Source of the DNA: an uncultured Polaribacter sp.
GTDB lineage: Bacteria > Bacteroidota > Bacteroidia > Flavobacteriales > Flavobacteriaceae
Length of the DNA stretch: 64,000 nucleotides
NCBI RefSeq assembly: GCF_947497695.1
Contig: NZ_CANMHM010000006.1
Location: 86,773-150,772 of the forward strand
Direction of reading: 5' to 3'
Part shown: positions 1 through 9,195 of the stretch, one piece after another
How positions within the stretch are numbered: the first letter of the stretch is position 1
Layout: the number at the start of each line of letters is the position of its first letter
The notes under the pieces: generated by a model
The model's input: the letters and a program-made list of their open reading frames with translations, nothing else
What the model was told of the DNA's origin: nothing
The model's database searches: none
Translations under genes and position numbers: made by a program

Positions 1-1593
1 TTATTTGTAGTCCAAAGTGTTGATAATTTATTTGAAGCTGGAAGAAATGCAAATGGGTTTGTATTTGAGCAAGAACCACAAGAAGAAGGGGCTTTTATAA
101 GAGACCAAAACTTTAAACAAACCATTATGCTTGTAAATCAAGTATTGGGAAGTCATAATTTATCGGAAAATAATACTTTGAAATGGGGCTTAGGTCTAAA
201 TTTTATTTTGGCAGAAGAACCAAATAGAATAAGGAATGAAGCAAATATATTAAATCCAACTACAGTTCAATATTCTAATAATAGTGCTTTTCAACAAAGA
301 AAATCAAGTCAGAAAATAGAAGATAATGAGATCAACGCTTACTTAAAAGATAGCTGGTCTTTTGGTGAAGTTGATAAAGATGATAATTTACCTTACAAAT
401 TTAATTTTGGATTAAATTATAGAAATAAAGAAAGAAGTTTCAGCTCTCTTTTTATTGGGGTAGATGCAGATGGTTTTCAAGTACCAACTGTTGACGATTT
501 TTCATTAACCTTTATACCTAATGCATTTAATAATGGTTTAAGACTAGTTGAAAGACCATTAGATAGATATAACGGTACTTTTGATGCTATTGCAGGTTTT
601 CTAGATTTAGATTTTAGCTTTAATAGATTTAGTGGAAATTTTGGAGTAAGGTATGAGAGAGATGAGATTTTTGTAGAGTGGGATGTAGCTAACTTTCAAG
701 GAAGAACAGGCTCTTTAAATAAAGATTATAATAATTTAAACCCTAGTATTAATTTAAAATATGAATTGGATGATAGAAATTTTGTTCGTTTTGCAACAAG
801 TATTTCTCAGACATTACCAGAATTTAAAGAATTTGCTCCTTTTGAATATGTGTCTCCAACAGGTAGGGTAACTAAAGGAAATCCAGATATAGAAAGATCT
901 AATGTTTATAATGTAGATTTAAAGTGGGAGTTTTATCCATCTAGAGAAGAGTTAATATCTGTAACTGCATTTTATAAAAAAATAGAAGACCCAATTAACT
1001 TAGCACAAGCTAGAGGTTCTGCTGGTATTTTTCAATTTTTTAATACAGGAGAAGAGGCTAATATTTATGGAATCGAATTAGAAGGTAAAGTAGGATTTTT
1101 AGAAAATGATGATGATGAGAATTTATTAAACTTAACAGGTAATGTTACACAAATGTGGCTTACACAAGATTTATTAGAAAATTTTCAATACAACAATAAA
1201 ACAGCATCTTCTTTACAAGGAGCTTCAGATTTTATTATTAACACTTCTTTATCTTACAGTAACAAAAAGGAAAGAGAGTTTACAGCAACTTTAACAGGAA
1301 ATTATTCATCAGATAAAATATTCGCATTAGGTAATCCAGAGAGCTTTACTAGTAGTGATACAATTTTTAATGATGAAATTATTGAAAAAGGTTTTGTAAC
1401 CCTAGATTTAGTGATAAGTAAAGAAATTACAGAAAAATTATCTGCACGTATTGTTGGTAGAAATTTACTGAACCCATCAATCAAGCAAACACAAAATATT
1501 AGAAATTTAAATACTGCTATAACAACCGCAGAAACTGTTCAACAATATACAAAGGGTAGTCAATTATCATTAAATTTAAAATATACTTTTTAA
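1..1593 (+). CDS. TonB-dependent receptor, C-terminal part (5' end outside window)
   Basis: The frame is open from the first base, so the Met at 127 is internal and 530 residues of a longer protein are visible. The sequence is a run of amphipathic strands (NFGVRYERDE, NPSINLKYELDDRNFVRFA, IYGIELEGK) ending in the terminal strand SLNLKYTF with a C-terminal Phe, the usual signal for assembly of an outer-membrane barrel. The features NPDIERSNVYNVDLKWEFYP and AGRNANGF fit the 22-strand barrel of a TonB-dependent receptor (SusC/FecA-like), which imports a large ligand using TonB energy. The plug domain would lie upstream of the window. A hairpin terminator follows, and a surface lipoprotein gene lies downstream on the same strand, so the two may serve one uptake function (inference). 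The substrate cannot be told. Confidence 0.88.
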   Translation, partial: LFVVQSVDNLFEAGRNANGFVFEQEPQEEGAFIRDQNFKQTIMLVNQVLGSHNLSENNTLKWGLGLNFILAEEPNRIRNEANILNPTTVQYSNNSAFQQRKSSQKIEDNEINAYLKDSWSFGEVDKDDNLPYKFNFGLNYRNKERSFSSLFIGVDADGFQVPTVDDFSLTFIPNAFNNGLRLVERPLDRYNGTFDAIAGFLDLDFSFNRFSGNFGVRYERDEIFVEWDVANFQGRTGSLNKDYNNLNPSINLKYELDDRNFVRFATSISQTLPEFKEFAPFEYVSPTGRVTKGNPDIERSNVYNVDLKWEFYPSREELISVTAFYKKIEDPINLAQARGSAGIFQFFNTGEEANIYGIELEGKVGFLENDDDENLLNLTGNVTQMWLTQDLLENFQYNNKTASSLQGASDFIINTSLSYSNKKEREFTATLTGNYSSDKIFALGNPESFTSSDTIFNDEIIEKGFVTLDLVISKEITEKLSARIVGRNLLNPSIKQTQNIRNLNTAITTAETVQQYTKGSQLSLNLKYTF

Positions 1594-1630
1594 AACATTA
1601 GAGTAATATTTGTTTTAAATATAGTTATAA

Positions 1631-1670
1631 ACCGGTTGTTTACTTTAATGGTAAACAATCGGTTTTTTTT
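1631..1670 (+). terminator. Rho-independent terminator after the TonB-dependent receptor
   Basis: Arms ACCGGTTGTTTAC and GTAAACAATCGGT pair over 13 positions with one G-T wobble and a short loop, followed by a run of eight T. It separates the receptor gene from the lipoprotein gene at 1851. Confidence 0.85.
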
Positions 1671-1802
1671 CTGCTAACAATAAGTTAACAAATGTCTTTT
1701 TTTTTCTTTTAACATTAACAATCACTTAATATTTAGTTAAAGAAAAAGACAACAATTAATGTGACTTTTGTATAACAAAAATAAATTAACAGTTTTAATA
1801 AA

Positions 1803-1850
1803 TTAACAAATTAACAAATTAACAAATTAACAAATTAACAAATTAACAAA
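1803..1850 (+). repeat. 8-bp tandem repeat (ATTAACAA type) x6 ending at a start codon
   Basis: TT of each unit recurs at 1803, 1811, 1819, 1827, 1835 and 1843, giving six perfect 8-bp copies that end exactly before the ATG at 1851. The array occupies the position of the translation-initiation leader. A second period-8 array sits before the MerR gene at 32287. Copy-number slippage could change leader length without changing the protein (inference). Confidence 0.9.
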
Positions 1851-3797
1851 ATGAAAAATTTTAAGTTCTTATTTTTATTTGCTACAATTTTAAGTTTAGC
1901 TTTTACAAGTTGTGGAGATGATCCAGAACCAATTATTACAGCAAATTCACCTGTGATAGAAAATCTTAAAAATGGTATATTAGATGGTAAACTAGAAGAA
2001 AATTACACTTTAGACGCGTCTGTTTCTTATACGTTAACAAACTCTTTTCTTGTAGATGATGGTGTTACTCTTAATGTTCCTGCAGGTACTCAAATAAACG
2101 CCGTTGCTCAAGGAGTAGATGTTTATATAGCTGTTTTACAAGGTGGTAAAATTAATGTTAATGGTACTGCTAACAATCCAGTAATTATGGCATCAACAAA
2201 TGGAAACCCAGGAGATTGGGGTGGTTTAACCTTATGTGGTAAAGCAACTACAACTGCTGGAGTAGATGCAACAGCAGAAGTTGGTGGTTTTGTTTATGGA
2301 GGTTCTACAGATGGTGATAGCTCAGGTATTATTAGAAATCTAATAATTAAAGGTACTGGTGCTGCTATTAATGCAGACTCAGAATATAATGGTGTTTCTT
2401 TTTACGCTGTTGGTTCTGGAACAGTTGTAGAAAATTTAGCTGTAATTGATGGTGCTGATGATGGTGTTGAATTTTTTGGAGGAACAGTATCTGTTACAAA
2501 TCTTTATTTAGAAAACAATGAGGATGATGCTATTGACTGGACAGAGGGTTGGAATGGTACAATTACAAACTCTTACATCGTTAATACAAAAGCAGATTTT
2601 TCTACAGTTGTAGAAGCTGATAAAGAAAATGGAAACCCTAAATTAATCAATTTAACTGCTGTTTCTTCTGTTGGTGGTACTGCTTTACAGTTTAAAAAAC
2701 AATCTGGTGCTACAATTTCAGGGTTGTCTTTAGTTGGGTATGATGTTACTGTAGATATGGCAAATGATGGTCCTTTAGCTAATGTTATTTTAAATGGTGC
2801 AACAGCAAATCCTTCATTAAGTTATAATGCAGCTAAATCTGTAGATGTATCAATTTTTGATTGGGCTAATGCAGAACTTACAGAAGTTGTAGATTTAAGT
2901 GGTAGATTAAACACTACTTTAACTTTAGATAGTTCTAAAAGATATAGATTAAGCTCATCTTATATTGTAGAATCTGAAGGAAAATTAATTATTCCTGCAG
3001 GGACAAAAATTAGTGCTAGATCTGGTGGTGTAGATGTTTATTTAGCCGTTTTAGTTGGTGGTGAAATAGATGTAAAAGGTACTGAAGCTAACCCTGTTGT
3101 AATGTCTTCTACAGCTGGTGCTCCTGGTGATTGGGGAGGTTTAACTATTTGTGGAAAAGCATCTACTACATCAGGTGCAAACTCAACTGCAGAAGTTGGT
3201 GGTTTTGTTTATGGTGGTACTACAGATAATGATAGTTCAGGTTCTATTAAAAACTTAGTAATTAGAGGTACAGGTGCAGCTATTAATGCAGATTCTGAAT
3301 ACAATGGAATTTCATTATATGCAGTTGGATCTGGTACTACAATAGAAAATGTAGCTATTATTAATGGTGCAGATGATGGTATTGAATTTTTTGGAGGTAC
3401 TGTATCTGTAACTAATATTTATTTAGAAAACAATGAAGATGATGCTGTAGATTGGACAGAAGGCTGGAATGGTACAGTAACCAATACTTACATTTCTCAT
3501 ACTATAGATAATTTTTCAACAGCTTTTGAAGCAGATAAAGAAAACGGTAACCCTAAGTTTACTAATGTAACAGCTATTTCAACAACTGGTGGAACTGCAT
3601 TACAATTTAAAAAGAATTCTGGTGCAACAATTACGAATCTTTATTTAAGTGGTTACGATACTAACATAGATATGGCTAATGATGGGCCTTTATCAAATGT
3701 TATTATTGATGGTGTTGCAGCAATACTAACAGGTACTTATAATTCTGGTACACAAGTAAATGTTTCAGGATGGTCTTGGACTAATGCTGAGTTATAG
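1851..3797 (+). CDS. Surface lipoprotein with two tandem beta-helix-like modules
   Basis: The 648-residue protein starts with a lipoprotein signal (hydrophobic run then LAFTSC, lipid Cys at about residue 21). The rest is one module of roughly 300 residues present twice: NPVIMAST/NPVVMSST, GDWGGLTLCGKA/GDWGGLTICGKA, GTGAAINADSEYNG in both, ENNEDDAIDWTEGW/ENNEDDAVDWTEGW, and module ends WANAEL/WTNAEL. Regular short strands rich in G, N, D, V and I suggest a right-handed parallel beta-helix. Family members in Bacteroidota are usually uncharacterised and often lie next to TonB-dependent receptors, as here. It is probably outer-membrane anchored and may bind ligand or cations through its many Asp residues; function unknown. 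A bidirectional terminator follows. Confidence 0.8.
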   Translation: MKNFKFLFLFATILSLAFTSCGDDPEPIITANSPVIENLKNGILDGKLEENYTLDASVSYTLTNSFLVDDGVTLNVPAGTQINAVAQGVDVYIAVLQGGKINVNGTANNPVIMASTNGNPGDWGGLTLCGKATTTAGVDATAEVGGFVYGGSTDGDSSGIIRNLIIKGTGAAINADSEYNGVSFYAVGSGTVVENLAVIDGADDGVEFFGGTVSVTNLYLENNEDDAIDWTEGWNGTITNSYIVNTKADFSTVVEADKENGNPKLINLTAVSSVGGTALQFKKQSGATISGLSLVGYDVTVDMANDGPLANVILNGATANPSLSYNAAKSVDVSIFDWANAELTEVVDLSGRLNTTLTLDSSKRYRLSSSYIVESEGKLIIPAGTKISARSGGVDVYLAVLVGGEIDVKGTEANPVVMSSTAGAPGDWGGLTICGKASTTSGANSTAEVGGFVYGGTTDNDSSGSIKNLVIRGTGAAINADSEYNGISLYAVGSGTTIENVAIINGADDGIEFFGGTVSVTNIYLENNEDDAVDWTEGWNGTVTNTYISHTIDNFSTAFEADKENGNPKFTNVTAISTTGGTALQFKKNSGATITNLYLSGYDTNIDMANDGPLSNVIIDGVAAILTGTYNSGTQVNVSGWSWTNAEL

Positions 3798-3823
3798 TTT
3801 CAGATTAAATTTAATTAATACTA

Positions 3824-3858
3824 CAAAAAAAAGCAGGCTATTAGCCTGCTTTTTTTAT
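3824..3858. terminator. Bidirectional terminator between convergent genes
   Basis: Stem AGCAGGCT/AGCCTGCT flanked by an A-run on the left and a T-run on the right serves both the + lipoprotein gene and the - gene ending at 3877. Confidence 0.88.
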
Positions 3859-3876
3859 TTAAATTTCTGATGATAA

Positions 3877-4227
3877 TTAGTCATTAAATGCAAGACTAGA
3901 TTCAGACTTCCAATCATTAACACGAACAATAGAGTTCTCATTATAAGTAATTTCCTTTAAAGAATCTTTTCCCCAAATAAACCATTTACCTACTTTTTTA
4001 CCATCTTTATATTGAGCCATTTGAGTTTTGTTTCCTTGCTTGTCAAAACTTTTCCAGATACCTGTTAATTTTTTGTCTTTAAAAAAACCTTCTGCCTTTA
4101 CCTGTCCATTATCAAAGTAATAAGTAGCTTTCACTAAATCTCCTGATTTTTCGTATTTAGGTGCTATTTCTTGAGAGAATCCTATTGCTGATATAAGTAA
4201 AACTGCTATAAATATTGCTTTTTTCAT
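3877..4227 (-). CDS. Exported MORN/YwqK-like repeat protein
   Basis: 116 residues with a cleavable signal peptide (MKKAIFIAVLLISAIGFSQ). The mature part holds short repeats of the type YYFDNGQVKAEGFFKDKKL, GIWKSFDKQGNKTQ and YKDGKKVGKWFIWGKD, the MORN-variant pattern of the YwqK family, which forms beta-hairpins and is usually involved in binding. In Bacteroidota such proteins are common, exported and of unknown role; the 'antitoxin' label of the family should not be taken literally here. It has a -7 box at 4263-4270 and is transcribed alone. Confidence 0.72.
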   Translation of the reverse strand: MKKAIFIAVLLISAIGFSQEIAPKYEKSGDLVKATYYFDNGQVKAEGFFKDKKLTGIWKSFDKQGNKTQMAQYKDGKKVGKWFIWGKDSLKEITYNENSIVRVNDWKSESSLAFND

Positions 4228-4262
4228 AATATGTATTTTTTATGGTTAACACTAAACTTACA

Positions 4263-4270
4263 CAAATATA
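4263..4270 (-). promoter_or_regulatory. Bacteroidota -7 promoter box for the MORN-like gene
   Basis: On the minus strand the sequence reads TATATTTG, a match to TAnnTTTG, about 36 bases before the ATG at 4227. No clear -33 TTG lies at the expected spacing. Confidence 0.55.
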
Positions 4271-4474
4271 GTAAAAAATTACAATAAAAATACATTTTGG
4301 TAACATTAAATTAACATTGGAAACCCGATAAAAACACAATATACTGATAATTAGGTGTTTATGTTTTTTTGTTATTTTTATTTTATATCAATATTAACAT
4401 AATTACAATAAATGGAATTTCCAAAAGAATAGAATTGATTAAAATTAAGAAATAATTTTTAGGCCTCTAAAACA

Positions 4475-4512
4475 GAAAACCCCTTAAAGCTATCTAACTT
4501 TAAGGGGTTTTC
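4475..4512 (-). terminator. Terminator after the small barrel gene
   Basis: Perfect 15-bp arms GAAAACCCCTTAAAG and CTTTAAGGGGTTTTC with an 8-base loop lie just past the stop of the gene at 4535. The rest of the 4228-4534 interval shows only AT-rich DNA and the promoter of the MORN-like gene. Confidence 0.82.
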
Positions 4513-4534
4513 TTTTTACTAAGAAACAGAATTT

Positions 4535-5032
4535 CTATAATCTCCATCCTATATTTAATCCCAATCTAGGTACTAATGTAGGAGAATCTGAGCTAAACAT
4601 ATTTCTTCCAATACCTCCAAAAAGATCTATAGTAAAACCACCAGAAGATACAAATTTTGTTCCAACAACAACACCTAAAGCTGCATCTGTGTAACTAATA
4701 TTAAAATCGTTAGAATCTTCTATTGTTTCTTTTTTACCAGAGTTTACTCCTATAAAAGCTTCTCCAAAAAAGTTCCATTTTTCACCTGTAGAAAAATAAT
4801 TTCTAAAATAAGGAGTAATCATCATGTTTTCATTATATCTAAAACTATCCTCTTGATCTGCAATATTAAAAGCTAGAGAAATACCAAAAGAAGAACTTTC
4901 AGATAAATATCTTTCATAAGAAAAATCTAAATTTTTTATAATAATTGCATCTGCAATATCTACCTTAATCTCATGTTGTGCATAGCTTATAGAGCCAAGC
5001 ATCAGTACGAATGCTAAAATTAATTTTTTCAT
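4535..5032 (-). CDS. Small outer-membrane beta-barrel protein, paralogue of the next gene
   Basis: 165 residues with a signal peptide ending SYAQ. The mature part alternates strands of 8-12 residues (NLDFSYERYLSESSSFGISL, FNFFGEAFIGV-like, FTIDLFGGIGRNMF) and ends in LGLNIGWRL, as expected for an eight-stranded barrel. It shares strand for strand the pattern EIK.../SYE.../GxGRNMF/GxRL with the protein at 5099-5656, so the two are tandem duplicates. Each keeps its own leader; this one has a -7 box at 5074-5081 and its own terminator. Function unknown. Confidence 0.72.
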   Translation of the reverse strand: MKKLILAFVLMLGSISYAQHEIKVDIADAIIIKNLDFSYERYLSESSSFGISLAFNIADQEDSFRYNENMMITPYFRNYFSTGEKWNFFGEAFIGVNSGKKETIEDSNDFNISYTDAALGVVVGTKFVSSGGFTIDLFGGIGRNMFSSDSPTLVPRLGLNIGWRL

Positions 5033-5073
5033 TTTTTTGTTTTTTTGATTAGTTATTTGTGTTACTTACCTTG

Positions 5074-5081
5074 CAAACATA
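5074..5081 (-). promoter_or_regulatory. -7 promoter box (TATGTTTG)
   Basis: The minus strand reads TATGTTTG about 42 bases before the ATG at 5032, matching TAnnTTTG. It lies between the two paralogous barrel genes, so the downstream copy can be transcribed on its own. Confidence 0.5.
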
Positions 5082-5098
5082 CAAAAATAAGATTGTAT

Positions 5099-5656
5099 TT
5101 AGAATCGATACCCTAAAGAGATTCCTCCTCTAGATATGATGCTGTTATCAAAAAAGCTATTCGCGTCATTGTTAAACATGTTTCTACCAATACCTAGCAA
5201 AACTTCTGCTGTAAAGCCAGATTTAATAATAAATTTACCTCCAACAGAAACACCCAAAGCAAAATCGGTTTCACTTTCTATTTTAGAAGAGCTAAAAGAA
5301 TAATTTCTTTCTTCATAATGGTTTAACATTCCAAATCCTTCTACAAAAAAACCTCTTGCAAACCTTGTTTCAGAAAAAAACCATCTGTAAAATGGAGTGA
5401 TAGATATTTTTTTAGGGAAATAAAAATCATTGTCAATATCATTAAAATTGTAAAATACAGAAACACCATAAGAAGTATCTTTATTTATTAGTTTTTCATA
5501 AGAAACATCTAAAGAAGAAAACACAATTAAACTAAAGGCATTTAACTTAATTTCATGTTTTTTATTAAAATCTTGTGGGTATTCTTCTTTTTGATTTTCT
5601 TGAGCAATCATCAAAGTTGAAAAGAAGACTAAAAATAGAATTGTACATTTTTTCAT
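5099..5656 (-). CDS. Small outer-membrane beta-barrel protein, paralogue of the previous gene
   Basis: 185 residues; signal peptide MKKCTILFLVFFSTLMIAQ. After a short charged segment it follows the same plan as its neighbour: HEIKLNAFSLIVFSSLDVSYEK (cf. HEIKVDIADAIIIKNLDFSYER), FFVEGFGMLN, GGKFIIKSGFTAEVLLGIGRNMF and a final GGISLGYRF. The paired copies have clearly diverged (different loops), so the duplication is not recent. Probable outer-membrane protein of unknown function. Confidence 0.7.
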   Translation of the reverse strand: MKKCTILFLVFFSTLMIAQENQKEEYPQDFNKKHEIKLNAFSLIVFSSLDVSYEKLINKDTSYGVSVFYNFNDIDNDFYFPKKISITPFYRWFFSETRFARGFFVEGFGMLNHYEERNYSFSSSKIESETDFALGVSVGGKFIIKSGFTAEVLLGIGRNMFNNDANSFFDNSIISRGGISLGYRF

Positions 5657-5760
5657 GGCATTTGTTTTTTTAATGTATTATTAGCGTTAACAATTATAGT
5701 GATAAATATTAAAAATGATATTATATGATTATTATTTATTTTAGATAGTAAAAGTATCAA

Positions 5761-8700
5761 TTAAAAAATAGCTCTTAATTGCACACTTCCTGTATGAATT
5801 GCTCTAGAACCCTCTGCTTTTCTGCCTAAATAATTTAAATTCAAATTTAAAAAGGCATTTAATTTTCTGTTGAATAAAAGAGTCCAAGTATAATTTTTTC
5901 CTGCTTGTAAACCTTCTAACATTTGGTAAGCAACAGGTGTATTTGTATTACCAGTAAAATCATTTAAAAACATATTTACATTTGCAGAAATTTGATTTTT
6001 CTCACTGTTTACGTAAAAATACTCAAAACCAAATTTTTGCTGTTTCAGTAATTCAAAATCCTGCAAGGTGTTTTCTTTGTTTTTAAAGTGATAAAAAGCA
6101 GTAAAGCGATTGTTTTCATTATACAAAAAGCTAATTTTGGGCTGTACTTCATTTGCATTGATAGTATAGTTTCTACTGTTAAAATTTTCTGTATCCAAAT
6201 CGTTTTTAGCCATTTTTCCCATCAATTCAAACAACCAAAACGTTTTAAATTTATGAGCATAATCTACTTGGTGTAAGTTGATGTTGTTTTTTTGACTACC
6301 AATAAAAAATTGTTGCTTATTCCTATTTTCTCCATAAGTGTAAGTAATACTGTTTTTTTGAAGATTTTTGTTGTAATAAATACTATTTCTAAGGTTAAAA
6401 CTTAGCCCAAGTAATTTATTTTCATCAAAATTAAAAGGATTAAAATTAAACGAGTTCCCTATTCTTTGCTGCTCATTTGCTACACTTAAAAAACTTTGAT
6501 TGTAAAAATGAGAGAGTATTTTTTTGAGGCCTTTTTGATCAGACCAACTTTTAGGGTTTAAAGATATAGATTGTGTAAATTTAGCTCTTTGAGTAGCTAT
6601 AAACTGTATATTAGGTTTTGGCAAACGTAAATATGCTGCTTGGTCTTGAAATTCAGCAATTTCAAATTCATCAAAATCTTTAACCCCATCATTGTTATAA
6701 TCTATCCAAGTATAAAAACCCAAACCAGGTTCTGTTTTTACATAAATATACTCTTGTCTGGCTACATTTCCTGAAGATGTTTCATAAACAGTGCCTAAAT
6801 TAACAAAATCTTTAAATAATTTTTGATTGAAAACAACTTGCGAGTTTAACGACTTTTCATCATCTATAAAATTATTTTCTGTAAGTCTGTAATTGGCAAA
6901 AACACTTAAATTCGTTTTTTCGTTTTGTATAATTTTACTGTTAATGTAAAACGTTTTTCTATTGTTGATTTGTGTAAATGCATTCGATTTTATACTATCG
7001 TTATCTCTATAATTTAGTCCGAATTTTGCAAAAACCTTTGTAGAATCTCCAATGCCAAAATAGGTTTCATATTCTTTAAATCGATGACTTGTGTTGATGA
7101 ATTCTTGATTGGTATTATTTTTTCGACTATTGGTTTCAAAATTGATAAATGCACCCAACCATTTTTTGTTAAAGTCTTGTTCTGCTCTTGCTTTTGCAAC
7201 AAAAAACGAGTTGTCTTCTGTAGTTGAGGTGTTTTCTAAAAAACTACCATCTACAAAAAACGAGGTGTTTTTAAAGTTCATTTTAGATTGCAGCTCATGT
7301 TTGTTTCCAGAAAAAACATCTTTGTAGGTTAAGTTATTAAATCGATATAAAATAAAATCATTTTGTTTGTTTTGTAGTGTAAATTCTGATTGCAGTAAAC
7401 TTTTAGTAGCATTGTTTGTCAATATATTCCAATCTCTATTAAACTCTATAGATTCCCAACGTTCTACTGTTTTAAAATTCTCTTGTACAAATTCGTGACT
7501 AACAGTACTTTTCAATTGCCATTTTTTATCAATTAAAGTTTGTTGCCAATCTATTTTTGTTGCCAAAGCTTGGTTTTGATTGTCATCTATAGTAGAAAAT
7601 AAATTTGCATCGTTATTACTCAGTGCAACCTCAGTATTAATAACTGTTTTTTTAGAGGGATTATATGTAGATTGTACCACAAACAATTGCGATTTTGTTG
7701 CAGGATTTAAACGAATTATCGGTTGATAATTTCCTTGATTTTTGCCTACATACTGAAAAATGTTACCTATTGCAGTAGATTCAGACAAATTATAATCGCC
7801 TAAATTAGAGCCAACGTTTGTAAAAGTTACGGTGTATAATTCATCAGTTGGGTTGTTAGAGAATTCAAAAATTTCTTCATTGCCATTATTTACTTTTTTA
7901 TACAGAATTTTATTTTCATTAAAGGTGTCTATAAAAGCACTTTCTGCCACCATTAAGTTGGTATTGTTACCAGCGTTTTCTAATAATATTTTTTGTTCGG
8001 TTGTTAAGTTTTGTTGTATGGGTTGGTTTTTTGCATCATTCTCAGAATAAAAATACCCAGCAACACTAAATTTATCACTCTTATAAGAAGCTTCATTATA
8101 GGTAATAAAACGGGTAAAATTTCTTTCGGAATACTGAAAATTAATCCAAATTCTCATATCATTTGTAATAGGATATGTGGTATTGAATTTTATTTCGCCT
8201 AAATTATAATCAATAGTATAATCTTTATTTTCTCCACGTTTAATTTGAACACCATTTATGTACACTTGGTCACTACCTTCTATAATTAAAATGGCAGTTT
8301 CATTGTTGGGTCCTAAAATTTTATAAGGTCCTTGGTTTCCTTCAACACCTGTAATATTAAAGGTGCTAAATCTACCTCTAACAACAGCCCCAGAAGCAGC
8401 AACTTTTATGTTATCATTAATGGTTGCTTTTACTTGCAAGCCAGATACTTGCTTTGTAAATGGTAAAAAGTAACTTTGGTTATTTTGTAAAGAAATATCA
8501 CCAGCTCTAACTCCCCAATTGTCTGTAAACATTTCAATAAAAATCCGATCAAAATCTGTAATATTTTGCGAATATCCATTTTGTTGAATCGGTACATTGG
8601 TGTCCCAAATATTGGCTCTTAAGGTAATGTCTTTTGATAGTTTACCAGATATTTCTAAGTCTAAAGCCGAGTTTGTTACCGCATTTTGATTGTTACCAGA

Positions 8701-9138
8701 AGTAATGCCTCTACTAATAAAACCTTTGGTTTGTAAGCCATCAAATAGTTTTATTTCTGATGCTTTTTTATTAGTCGTTAAACTGTATAATTTACCAGTA
8801 TTTACATTGTTGGGTTGTATAAATTTTTCATCAAAAGGGGTGTATATTTTTGTAATAAAATCTGGAAGTCTAAAATATGTAACAGTAATTTCTGTATGTT
8901 TTTTTGAGTTGATAATTAGTTTTGCCTTGTTAAAGTCTATTGTATATGCCTCTTTAGGAATTTTCTTAGATAAAGCATCTAAAACTTTAAATTTCTGCGG
9001 ATTTAAAGCCACAGAATCTAATTGAATGGTGTCTTTTTTAACCAGTATTTTTTGCACCCGAAAATCTTTAGATATTGTTTGAGATTGGACTGACAATCCA
9101 ATAAAAAGCAAAAAGAAAAAGAGAATTCTTTGAATCAT
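5761..9138 (-). CDS. Large outer-membrane beta-barrel protein of unknown function
   Basis: 1125 residues with signal peptide (ILFFFLLFIGLSVQSQ). The first 130 residues are a globular exported region; after that come dozens of amphipathic strands separated by polar N/D/K-rich loops, ending QLRAIF, which argues for a very large barrel or strand-rich envelope protein. Around residues 808-822 the segment DYNNDGVKDFDEFE has the D-x-N-x-D-G-x-x-D-x-x-E spacing of a calcium-binding loop. Similar-size proteins occur through Flavobacteriia without assigned role. It lacks a TonB plug or Omp85 POTRA pattern that I can recognise. Monocistronic; no clear -7 box seen in the 57-bp gap upstream. Confidence 0.6.
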   Translation of the reverse strand: MIQRILFFFLLFIGLSVQSQTISKDFRVQKILVKKDTIQLDSVALNPQKFKVLDALSKKIPKEAYTIDFNKAKLIINSKKHTEITVTYFRLPDFITKIYTPFDEKFIQPNNVNTGKLYSLTTNKKASEIKLFDGLQTKGFISRGITSGNNQNAVTNSALDLEISGKLSKDITLRANIWDTNVPIQQNGYSQNITDFDRIFIEMFTDNWGVRAGDISLQNNQSYFLPFTKQVSGLQVKATINDNIKVAASGAVVRGRFSTFNITGVEGNQGPYKILGPNNETAILIIEGSDQVYINGVQIKRGENKDYTIDYNLGEIKFNTTYPITNDMRIWINFQYSERNFTRFITYNEASYKSDKFSVAGYFYSENDAKNQPIQQNLTTEQKILLENAGNNTNLMVAESAFIDTFNENKILYKKVNNGNEEIFEFSNNPTDELYTVTFTNVGSNLGDYNLSESTAIGNIFQYVGKNQGNYQPIIRLNPATKSQLFVVQSTYNPSKKTVINTEVALSNNDANLFSTIDDNQNQALATKIDWQQTLIDKKWQLKSTVSHEFVQENFKTVERWESIEFNRDWNILTNNATKSLLQSEFTLQNKQNDFILYRFNNLTYKDVFSGNKHELQSKMNFKNTSFFVDGSFLENTSTTEDNSFFVAKARAEQDFNKKWLGAFINFETNSRKNNTNQEFINTSHRFKEYETYFGIGDSTKVFAKFGLNYRDNDSIKSNAFTQINNRKTFYINSKIIQNEKTNLSVFANYRLTENNFIDDEKSLNSQVVFNQKLFKDFVNLGTVYETSSGNVARQEYIYVKTEPGLGFYTWIDYNNDGVKDFDEFEIAEFQDQAAYLRLPKPNIQFIATQRAKFTQSISLNPKSWSDQKGLKKILSHFYNQSFLSVANEQQRIGNSFNFNPFNFDENKLLGLSFNLRNSIYYNKNLQKNSITYTYGENRNKQQFFIGSQKNNINLHQVDYAHKFKTFWLFELMGKMAKNDLDTENFNSRNYTINANEVQPKISFLYNENNRFTAFYHFKNKENTLQDFELLKQQKFGFEYFYVNSEKNQISANVNMFLNDFTGNTNTPVAYQMLEGLQAGKNYTWTLLFNRKLNAFLNLNLNYLGRKAEGSRAIHTGSVQLRAIF

Positions 9139-9195
9139 AAAAAACTATACAATCTTAACGTAAAAAAATGTTTTTTAATGTTTGAAGCATAAAAA

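Noticed and set aside
8690..9025. 111-residue plus-strand open frame
   Set aside because: Antisense to the large outer-membrane protein gene, with no start leader or family signature.
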